Origin: an uncultured Lachnospiraceae bacterium
GTDB lineage: Bacteria > Bacillota > Clostridia > Lachnospirales > Lachnospiraceae
DNA length: 40,643 nucleotides
Direction: 5' to 3'
Assembly: GCA_947570615.1 (NCBI GenBank)
Contig: CANOVJ010000035.1
Span: 1 to 40,643, forward strand
In this document: positions 33,625-40,643 of the stretch, piece by piece
Layout: the number at the start of each line of letters is the position of its first letter
Numbering within the stretch: position 1 is the first letter of the stretch
The notes under the pieces: generated by a model
Databases searched by the model: none
Seen by the model: only the letters and a program-made list of their open reading frames with translations
Told to the model about the DNA's origin: nothing
Program-made: the position numbers and the translations under genes

Positions 33625-34052
33625 TCTGTCCTTTCCTTCCTGCCCTCCGGCCCGGACCTGTGCTTCTGTCCTGTCCCTGCCGGTCGGTTTGTATGACTGT
33701 ATTGTAACAGATTCCCGTAATCACGCAATGGCTCAGAGCGCAGGATGCCTTTTTGGGGACGTAAGTTGCCGGGGAAGGGGGCAGATAAGAAACAGCTCAC
33801 AGCATGCTCTGCGAGTTAACCTCTGTTGAACAGTATTACCATATTTGAAAGCGGCCGCAGACAAACAGCATTTCTTATAACCGATCCCGTCACACGCAGG
33901 AAAAACAGGATAAATAACACGATTCAAAATGTATCATAGCCGCTAAACAATGGTAATCTTGTACGGAATGCAGACCCGGAATAGAATTATTATGAAAAAT
34001 ATACACAGGGCATGCGCAGGTTGACGCATGAATAAGGAAGGGGAGGTGAGCA
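33625..34052. other. Divergent intergenic region, two promoters
   Basis: 428 bases between the LytTR set and the decayed Lpl locus. Leftward: TTGCGT (33723-33728), 16-base spacer, TACAAT (33701-33706). Rightward: TTGTAC (33959-33964), 17 bases, TAGAAT (33982-33987). ATTACCAT (33835-33842) recurs inverted as ATGGTAAT (33950-33957), directly before the rightward -35 box. I see no gene or structured RNA. Confidence 0.5.
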
Positions 34053-34757
34053 ATGTCTCATATTTTAAAATCCAGGGTGAGAAAAGGGCCGTCCGCCTCA
34101 AATGACAGACGGGATCTCTGGCGCAGGATGAAAAAGAATTATGTACTGTACCTGTTGCTGCTGCCTGCGGTCATTTATATCATCCTGTTCCATTATGCGC
34201 CCATGTATGGCGTCCAGATGGCGTTCCGGGACTATGTTCCCGCCAGGGGTATGTGGGGAAGCAAATGGGTGGGATGGAAGCATTTTCTGAATTTCTTCCA
34301 TTCCTACTATTTCGGAAGTCTGATGAAAAATACATTGCTGTTAAGCTTCTATCAGCTTGCAGCGGGGTTTCCGGTTCCCATCATTCTCGCCCTGGTATTC
34401 AATTATACGACGCTGAAAAAGCTGGGGAGGTTCGGACAGACGATCACGTTCATGCCGCATTTCATTTCGACGGTGGTTCTGGTGGGAATGCTGTATGTCT
34501 TTCTCGGGACCTCCGGTATTGTCAACCAGGTGATCCGGCTGCCGGGCGGCGCCGAGGTGGCGTTCTGGGGAGAATCATCCTTTTTCAGGCATATCTATGT
34601 CTGGTCTGACGTATGGCAGAACATGGGGTGGAATGCCGTCATTTACATTACGGCGCTGGCCGGCGTAAGCCAGGAGCTTCATGAGGCGGCGGTCATGGAC
34701 GGAGCAACAAAGCTGCAGAGAATCTTCCATGTGGACTTCCCGGCGCTGCTGCCCACC
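34053..34757 (+). pseudogene. LplB-type permease gene, 3' end lost by deletion
   Basis: The reading starts well (GGGAGGT five bases before ATG) and gives an LplB-type permease: five membrane helices and the EAA loop EAAVMDGATKLQRIFHVDFPALLPT. At that point, where LplB proteins continue for another 70-90 residues with the last helices and the TYVY-VGL end, the sequence switches to the middle of a binding-protein gene in a different frame. The breakpoint lies at 34746-34762. A stop arrives 26 codons later. The permease cannot be functional. The opposite-strand operon at 18121 shows what the intact gene should look like. Confidence 0.85.
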
Positions 34758-35823
34758 GGAGACGATCGACGGATTTTACGATGTCCTGGTGGCGTTTCGG
34801 GATCAGGATCCCAACGGCAACGGAGAGGCGGATGAAATCCCCCTGGGCATTTCCGCGGCGAACGACAGCAGCCATTTTGACAGCCTGTTCGGCTCCTTCG
34901 GCACGCTGGATAACAGCAGGCACATCCGGGTGGACGGCGATAAGGTGGTGTTCACGCCGGCGGAGGACGGATATTACGAAGGTCTGAAATGGTTTCACAG
35001 ACTCTATGAGGAGGGTCTGATGAACCGGGATTATTTCACGGAGCAGTTCCAGCAGTGGAAGGCAAAAGGAGACAGCGAGGTACCGGTGTACGGCGTGGTG
35101 AAGGACTGGTATATCGACAACATCATCAGCACCCAGAACACCCCTCAGTATGTGTGCCTGCCCGCCATCAAAGGGGAGGACGGCACGACCCTGTGGAACA
35201 GGAATCCCTCCCCGAACTGTACCCTGGACGGCTTCACCATCACGAAAAACTGCAAAAACCCCGAGGTTCTCGTCCGGTGGTATGATTACATCAACAGCGG
35301 GCTGGATATCCTGAATATGTGGAACTACGGACCGGTGGATACCGGCGCATGGCACTATCTGGAGGACGGAAGGTGGGAGGTCTTCAGCGACAATGTCCCG
35401 GAAGGCTCCTCCTCCTCAGAGCTTCGCCGGACGGCGGGAGTCGGGCCGAGCTCCGTATACGCATACTGGAAATACCGCGGAGAGGGCGTGGAAAAATATA
35501 ACGAACGCTTTGAGAAAAAGCTGGAAGCGGTCAATACCTATCTGACGGTAGCTCCTGAAAATGTCATTCCCATCGGTTATGACGACCTGGAATGGGAGGA
35601 TGAGCGCAATATTCTGCTTCTGGATATCGATACGTATTTAAAGAGCTTCGTGGCGGAGAGCGTCACGCAGGGGATTGACGATGAAAAATGGCAGGAGCAT
35701 CTCGATACCCTTGAATCGCTGGATGTGGCACGGTATACTGAGTTATATCAGGTATTTTACGACAGCAAAAAATTAAAAAAGGCCGGGTTTGTTGACGCAA
35801 TAAGCAAATTTTTCTGTAAATGA
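34758..35823 (+). pseudogene. LplA-type binding-protein gene, 5' part lost by deletion
   Basis: From the junction the frame reads PETIDGFYDVLVAFRDQDP and runs about 355 residues to a normal stop. It keeps the DPNGNGEADEIPLGIS calcium-like loop and the distal half of an LplA-like binding protein. The signal peptide, lipobox and about 180 N-terminal residues are gone, along with the whole LplC permease gene that normally stands between. Loss of roughly 1.7 kb is the expected size for this gene order, which matches the intact cluster at 17193-19077. No start or export signal remains for this part. Confidence 0.85.
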
Positions 35824-35836
35824 GGAGGAAAGCGCC

Positions 35837-36781
35837 ATGATAGAACAGATCGCGACCATGCTGCATCAGAGGGCACGCCACCGCCTGTGGCTGATATCCG
35901 ATTTGCAGCAGTCCATACCGGAAAATGCCACGCTTTGCATGCGGGCGGCGGCGGAAGACTTCGCCGCTCTCTCCCTGCCCTGCCAGTATATTTTTTATCT
36001 TGGAGACGCGGTGGAGGGGCATGACAGAGTATATATTGAAGAAATGACTCAGATGCAGTTTGAAAAGCTGGATCCGCTGGGTATTCCCGTTGTTTATGTG
36101 GTTGGAAATCATGATTTTGATTATTACAGGCATCACCGCCAGGAGCTCTCCAGGGTGGAGCTTCCCTTTTATGATGCGGTAAAGGGGCATGCGCTCTGGC
36201 GGACGGGAGCGTTGGAGGATTTTTATTTTGCGCTGGATATGGGGGAGTATGCCGTCGTATGCCTGCCCGACCACGCGGCGGCGGACGGAAGCTGGTTTAC
36301 CACCCATGGCGAGATCCACGGGGACGTGTCCGCCTATCCCTATGGGGAGGATGACTGGAAGGCTCTCTCCGAAAGGATAAAGAAATGGCAGAAACCGGTT
36401 TTTACCATGGGGCATTACTCCTTCCTGGGAGGAAACCGCGAGGCGCCCCTGCAAAGCAGGATGCTGCCCCTGCCCGATAACGTACGGATTCATTTTTACG
36501 GCCACGCCCATATCGGGGACGCCGTGTGGGCGGGAAAGGACTGCTACAGAAAGCTTTCCGCGGTGGACTGGCAGGATATTGTGCAGATCAACGTGGCCTC
36601 CCTGGAAAATTTCCGCGGAAGCGCGATCCGCTCCGCCTTTCTGGAAATCTACGAGGACGGGACATACGGAGTTTTGTTCCGCAACCATACGCAGAAAAAA
36701 TGGGAGGAAGCCTATCTGGTCGATACGAAACCTGTGTCACAGAAGACGGTGGGCGGCAATCTGAGCCTGTCTGAATCGTGA
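35837..36781 (+). CDS. Calcineurin-like metallophosphoesterase
   Basis: 314 residues with the whole metal-binding series: D22 in ISDLQQS, D57 in YLGDAVEG, N91-H92 in VVGNHDFD, H193 in MGHYSF, and H223/H225 in YGHAHIG. In the first motif the usual D-x-H is D-L-Q, a variation known in some cytosolic branches. No signal peptide. AGGAGG lies eight bases before the start. It is the only intact gene in the Lpl-type locus, between a fused permease/binding-protein pair and a frameshifted regulator. It may have trimmed a phosphorylated or phosphodiester-linked substrate brought in by that importer; this is inference. Confidence 0.85.
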   Translation: MIEQIATMLHQRARHRLWLISDLQQSIPENATLCMRAAAEDFAALSLPCQYIFYLGDAVEGHDRVYIEEMTQMQFEKLDPLGIPVVYVVGNHDFDYYRHHRQELSRVELPFYDAVKGHALWRTGALEDFYFALDMGEYAVVCLPDHAAADGSWFTTHGEIHGDVSAYPYGEDDWKALSERIKKWQKPVFTMGHYSFLGGNREAPLQSRMLPLPDNVRIHFYGHAHIGDAVWAGKDCYRKLSAVDWQDIVQINVASLENFRGSAIRSAFLEIYEDGTYGVLFRNHTQKKWEEAYLVDTKPVSQKTVGGNLSLSES

Positions 36782-36800
36782 CGGGGAAGAAAAGGGACAT

Positions 36801-39035
36801 ATGAAAAAAGAAAAAACATTTTGGGTATATCTGGTTTCCTACAGCGTCACGCTGATCGTTCCGATGCTGCTTCTTCTGACGGTGGTGTTCGAGCTGTTTG
36901 TGCGGCAGTATCGGGATAATATCATGGAGAACTATGAAAAGGACTTAAAGCGCGCGGTGGTCTTTTTTGACGCCTCGGTCAGCCGCCTCAAATCGGATAC
37001 AATCCAGATATCGGGTATGAAAGCCTTTTTTCCAGATACCTGTCGGAAAATTACTCCAGCATGTATGATGTGGCGGACACGCTGAAACGGATTAATTTTT
37101 CGGATGACTTTATCTGTAATTCCTTCTACTATAACCGGATCATGCAGAAGGTTTATGCCACAGATGCGGTGTATTCCGTGGAAGACTTCTTCCGGCATGG
37201 GCTCGGAGACCCGCAGGCGGACCGGAAGGCCATGCCGGAAAAATAAACGGGCAGAACAGCTATGGCTGGATACCGGAGATGCAGGTCAGCCCGGCAGGGG
37301 AACCGGAGCAGGTGGTGACATTTCTCGCGCCCGTGATCCGCTCCAGCGGCGCCTGCGATTCCGTCATGATTTACCAGATACACAGGGAACAGATCGACGC
37401 TCTCTTCGGCGATACCTGGCAGGGACAGGCCTGTTATCTTCTGGATGAGGCGGGGCAGATCGTGTGGAAAATGGGCGAGAACCCTGCCATGGACAGCTTT
37501 CTGGAGGCGGAGGGCGCACAGGCGCAGACCTGGGAGGATGCGCGGCGGATGAAGCTGAACGGCAAGCAGGTGCAGCTTCTGGTTCGCCATTCCGGGAACA
37601 TGCACCTGACCTGTATCAGCATTGTGCCGATCGGTACGCTGATGGCCCCTGTTTACCGCACTCTCTTTTGCTGCTTTTCGGGTCGCTCCTGATACTGGGC
37701 GTGGGCGGCGCGATCATCACCATGTGCATGCGCAGGATTTATATGCCCGTGCAGCAGCTCGGCCAGCCTGCGCGGGAAATACGTCCCATGCAGGAGGCGG
37801 CGCAGAGCGAGGTGGATCTGGCGCGTCAGGCGCTGACGCATCTTGCCAGCGTACAGAAGGCGGAGGCAGAACGAAACCGGGAGCTTTTGCGGGAAAAATG
37901 GCTGTTCCGGATGCTGATCGGAGAATTTGAGACAATACAGGACTTCAACCACATGCAGAGCGAATTGAATTTTCACCTGGAAGGGGAGAGCTTTCTGATC
38001 CTTGCCGTATACCTGGAGGAGGATGATGTGGAGGGAGCGGAGGCCTCCGTGCGCGGACAGGTCTACTTAAGCGATTCACAGAACGGTTTTATGCTGTATC
38101 CTCTGGAGCTGCCGCAGGAACAGCTGGAGCTGTTTCTCATCAGCGGGCCGAAGGACAGCCCGGTGGACTGGAACCGGCAGATAAAGCATCTGGCGCAGCA
38201 ACTTCAGAAAAGGCAGGAGGTTTCCTGCTTTGGCGTGGGAAACCGCTACGATTCCCTTGCGGAAATCGGGAAGTCCTGGCTGGAGGCAAAGGACGCCGTG
38301 GCATCGGCCAAAAAGCTGTCCCTGCCCGTCTGTTATTATGATCAGGTGGAAAAAAGACCGTATGCATTTCCCCAGGAAATGATTCTTTCCATGCACGATG
38401 CTCTGAAGTTTTCAGACTGCGTCCGAATCCGCTTCCTGTACGATTCCCTCTGCCTGTCCATGCGTCTTAAGGGAAATGTGCTCTACGCCGTGGGCCTGTT
38501 CGGCTGGTTTCTTCATATGCCCTGTCCTGACAGCCCGCAGCAGCTGGTGCTTCCGGACGCGCTGGTATCGAAATATATGAACCTTCTGTTGAATCTCTCC
38601 GAGGTGACACTGGAGGGCGTGATTGCCCTGACGGAGGAGATGGCGGCAGAGCTCACCGAAGGACTGAGCGGCATCGGCAGACAGGAGACGGATCAGATCC
38701 TGGAGGGTATTTTAACGTATATCCATGAAAATTATGCGGCGCCGGATTTCTGCGCCAGCGCGGTTGCGGAGCGGTTCGGAATGTCGGTGTCCAATTTAAG
38801 CCACTATTTTAAAAAGCATTCGGGAGAAACCATATCGGCTTATGTGAACGAGCTCAAATTCAGCAGAGCCAGGGAGCTGCTGCGCACAACCCGGCTGCCG
38901 GTGACGAAAATCGTCGCGGTCTGCGGCAACATGCAGGTTTCCAGCTTCCTGCGCAAATTTAAGCAGATGGAAGGGATGACTCCGACACAATACCGCAGGC
39001 TGCATCAGGGAGAGGCGACGTGGGAGACGCACTGA
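36801..39035 (+). pseudogene. AraC-type membrane regulator (LplR/YtdP type) with three frameshifts
   Basis: Pieces in three frames join into about 745 residues, a normal length for this family: a membrane helix (VYLVSYSVTLIVPMLLLLTVV), an extracellular sensor part, a second helix (LLLLFGSLLILGVGG), a long middle domain, and an AraC domain at the end (AVAERFGMSVSNLSHYFKK, TKIVAVCGNMQVSSFLRKF). The frame breaks near 37026-37034 (T6 run), near 37238-37247 (A run) and between 37650 and 37675. Each is a single-base kind of shift. It would have controlled the Lpl genes. Sequencing error in homopolymers is possible but three in one gene, next to a deletion, favours decay. Confidence 0.85.
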
Positions 39036-39109
39036 CAGGCAGAAGGCCTCCCGCTCTGCCCGCCCGGGCCTGACAGATATCCTGCCCCATCCCCATACTG
39101 ACAGAAACA

Positions 39110-39163
39110 GCCCGGGAATCCTCCCGGGCCATCTCACCGACCCGCGCTGACGCGCGGGCCTTT
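39110..39163 (+). terminator. Candidate terminators between convergent genes
   Basis: Two hairpins: GCCCGGGA/TCCCGGGC with a 4-base loop (39110-39129), and CCCGCG/CGCGGG (39141-39158) followed by CCTTT on the plus strand. They lie between the regulator pseudogene and the convergent gene at 39197. T tracts are short. Confidence 0.4.
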
Positions 39164-39196
39164 CACATCTATACTGAAAACACATCTTTACAGCCG

Positions 39197-39931
39197 TCAG
39201 CTTTTATTATTATATTTGCTTCCGTTCAGCAGCATATCGAAGATATCGCTCCCGTACTGGTTATAGGTATAGCTCCCTGCGTACTGACTTTTGTTCAGAA
39301 CCGCAAGGTTCGTATCCGCGTTGGAGATGATGCTGGCAGTCTTTTTGTTCACGTCGTCCACAAAGGAGCCTGCGCTGCACAGGGCCTTCTGGATCTTCGC
39401 CGCATCCGCCGTCAGAAACTTTTCCTTATCCATGGAAAGGGTTCCGTCCTCCTGCTGCGTGATCCCCAGCTCCTCCAGCGCGCCTTTTGCGTTCTTAAAG
39501 CATTCCTTCAGCTGGCTTAAATAAATCCTGTTGACCTGCCCGCTCTCGTCGGTCATGCTCTTAATCATGGCGTTGTACTCGCTGACCAGGCCCGCCGCCT
39601 GAGAGGCCGCCTCCTCCTTATACGCGGCAAGCTCCTCCTGGGTCATGCTCTCCCACTCTTTTTCCGTCCAGGCCAGGAGCTTTTTGGTGCGCTCCTGCAA
39701 GCTCTCCGCGGCCTTCTTCATGGCGGCGTAATTTTCCTTTGACTGCGCATCCGCCTTGCTGAAGCCTTTCTGGGTGTTCTTATTCTTAATCGCGTCGAGC
39801 ATGGCGCTTTTGCCGCTCTCAGAGCTTCCATTCATGATACTCCCCAGGGAACCGCTCTGGGAACGCGTCCTTGATCTTGCCTGACTTAAAAGCCTGTTGC
39901 TGAGGATCAGCGAATTGATTTTTGCACTCAT
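39197..39931 (-). CDS. Unrecognised helical protein of 244 residues
   Basis: I do not recognise this family. The product is mostly charged and helical, starts MSAKINSLILSNRLLSQ, and has no signal peptide or membrane helix. An S- and R-rich N-terminal segment (about 17-45) is followed by helices up to residue 140. A segment LGITQQEDGTLSMDKEKFLTAD (about 154-175) resembles the D-box-like turn of the flagellar cap protein FliD, but the overlap is short and no flagellar gene is near. The end (NQYGSDIFDMLLNG) is polar. GGAGA lies six bases before the start. It is downstream of a LytTR response regulator in the same direction and could be its target. Confidence 0.75.
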   Translation of the reverse strand: MSAKINSLILSNRLLSQARSRTRSQSGSLGSIMNGSSESGKSAMLDAIKNKNTQKGFSKADAQSKENYAAMKKAAESLQERTKKLLAWTEKEWESMTQEELAAYKEEAASQAAGLVSEYNAMIKSMTDESGQVNRIYLSQLKECFKNAKGALEELGITQQEDGTLSMDKEKFLTADAAKIQKALCSAGSFVDDVNKKTASIISNADTNLAVLNKSQYAGSYTYNQYGSDIFDMLLNGSKYNNKS

Positions 39932-39977
39932 TACCGTTCTCCTTCCTTTCCTGTAGCGAACTGTTTATAACAGTCTG

Positions 39978-40643
39978 TCATTTTCTGCGCAGATACTCCA
40001 TGTAAGCGGAGACAAACGCGCTGTATTTCTGTTTGGCCATCAGAATGGTTTCCCCGTTCCGAAGCTGGATACTGCCCGTGTCATACCCCTTCACGGCGCT
40101 GAAATTCACCAGATAGCCCCTGTGGCACCGGAAAAAATGCTCTCCCAGTATCTCCTCGAGCTCGCTCATCCTGGCATAATAGGAAATCTGCTCCTCCTTT
40201 AAATGGAGCACCACCTTCCTGGCCTCGTTCTCCGCATAGAGGATATTCTCTCTGGGTACGTTCCTGTAGATCCCCTTTACCCTGATCACCAGCGGCTCCG
40301 CCTCCTTATTCGGGCGGCACTCCGCTATGGCGCCGTCCAGCGCCCGGAAAAATTTTTCTTCATCGATGGGCTTGAGCAGATACTGGAACGCATGCACGTC
40401 GAACGCGTCAAATGCATATTCCTTCAGGGCCGTCACAAACACGATCACGGCCTCGCTCTCCCGCCGCAGGCTCCTTGCCATCTCAATCCCGCTCATATCC
40501 TTCAGATCAATATCCAGAAAAAAGATATCAAAATCACTTCCGTGTCTCAGCAATTCTGCGCCCGATGAAAAAACCTCCACCCCGTAGTCCTTCTCATCTG
40601 CAAGCCTTTGTTCTATCAACCGTTTCAGATAGTCGCCCATGCT
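39978..40643 (-). CDS. LytTR response regulator (AgrA/YpdB type), N terminus off the window
   Basis: The 221 residues visible lack roughly the first 15, which would hold the acidic pair; the gene continues past 40643. The receiver domain shows the phosphoacceptor Asp in FFLDIDLKDMSG, a Thr in FVTALKEYA and the K in LLKPIDEE. A LytTR domain covers the last 100 residues (YRNVPRENILYAENEARKV, FFRCHRGYLVN, GETILMAKQKYSAF). It should act with a membrane sensor kinase encoded outside the window. The unrecognised protein at 39197 lies downstream on the same strand, 46 bases from its stop. Confidence 0.9.
   Translation of the reverse strand, partial: SMGDYLKRLIEQRLADEKDYGVEVFSSGAELLRHGSDFDIFFLDIDLKDMSGIEMARSLRRESEAVIVFVTALKEYAFDAFDVHAFQYLLKPIDEEKFFRALDGAIAECRPNKEAEPLVIRVKGIYRNVPRENILYAENEARKVVLHLKEEQISYYARMSELEEILGEHFFRCHRGYLVNFSAVKGYDTGSIQLRNGETILMAKQKYSAFVSAYMEYLRRK

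Noticed and set aside
1-40643. CRISPR array, tRNA, rRNA, integrase or complete insertion sequence
   Set aside because: No regularly spaced repeats, no cloverleaf with CCA end, and no transposase or recombinase with catalytic residues. The only mobile-like material is the Rpn-family debris.

Overview
The window looks like chromosome of a strictly anaerobic, gut-type Bacillota, most likely a Lachnospiraceae / Clostridium-like relative. Support: fused 2-oxoacid:ferredoxin oxidoreductase genes, a superoxide-reductase-like protein, a free-standing glycyl-radical domain, a T-box-controlled aspS, CD3324 and DUF4317 family proteins, LytTR/DUF3021 regulation and Lpl-type (CUT1) sugar ABC systems. I see no rRNA, tRNA, CRISPR array, phage block or intact insertion sequence. 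Genus is inference.

Layout. 151-3361 (-): a pair of overlapping half-transporter ABC genes. 3482-5693 (-): aspS behind a complete T-box leader whose specifier reads AAC (Asn). 5819-7123 (+): an oxalate/formate-antiporter-type MFS carrier with its own promoter and terminator. 7277-9046: a small accessory patch with two decayed genes (AAA/DUF4143 ATPase, Rpn-like nuclease) around an intact marR plus flavin-type oxidoreductase pair. 9067-19135 (-): one seven-gene operon, lplB-like permease, lplC-like permease, lipoprotein binding protein, sensor kinase, YesN-type regulator, GH36 alpha-galactosidase and EamA carrier. The kinase is broken by an in-frame TAG. 19257-21799 (-): two URO-D/MtbA-like methyltransferase-superfamily genes. 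22003-23065 (-): a 79-residue stand-alone glycyl-radical domain behind a Crp/Fnr regulator, with a symmetric site between them. 23105-26408 (-): YkgJ-type Cys-cluster protein, CD3324-family protein, an aminoglycoside-6-adenylyltransferase-like gene, a half-length DUF4317 gene and an internally deleted Rpn-family gene. 26721-30746 (-): superoxide-reductase-like gene and a two-gene oxidoreductase operon in which alpha+beta and gamma+delta are fused. 30941-33624 (-): tightly overlapping LytTR regulator, DUF3021 membrane protein, ABC ATPase and ABC permease. 34053-39035 (+): a second Lpl-type locus in decay, with a permease fused by deletion to the distal part of a binding protein, an intact metallophosphoesterase and a regulator with three frameshifts. 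39197-40640 (-): an unrecognised helical protein and the end of a LytTR response regulator that runs off the window.

How it works together. The GH36 operon senses and imports an oligosaccharide and hydrolyses it in the cytosol. The opposite-strand Lpl locus probably once served another glycan but is no longer functional as drawn. The oxidoreductase, superoxide-reductase-like and glycyl-radical genes fit anaerobic pyruvate/2-oxoacid metabolism and tolerance of brief oxygen exposure. The points most worth checking are the Asn-specific T-box on aspS, the Crp-site/glycyl-radical pair, the amber codon in the GH36-operon kinase and the lplB-lplA deletion fusion.
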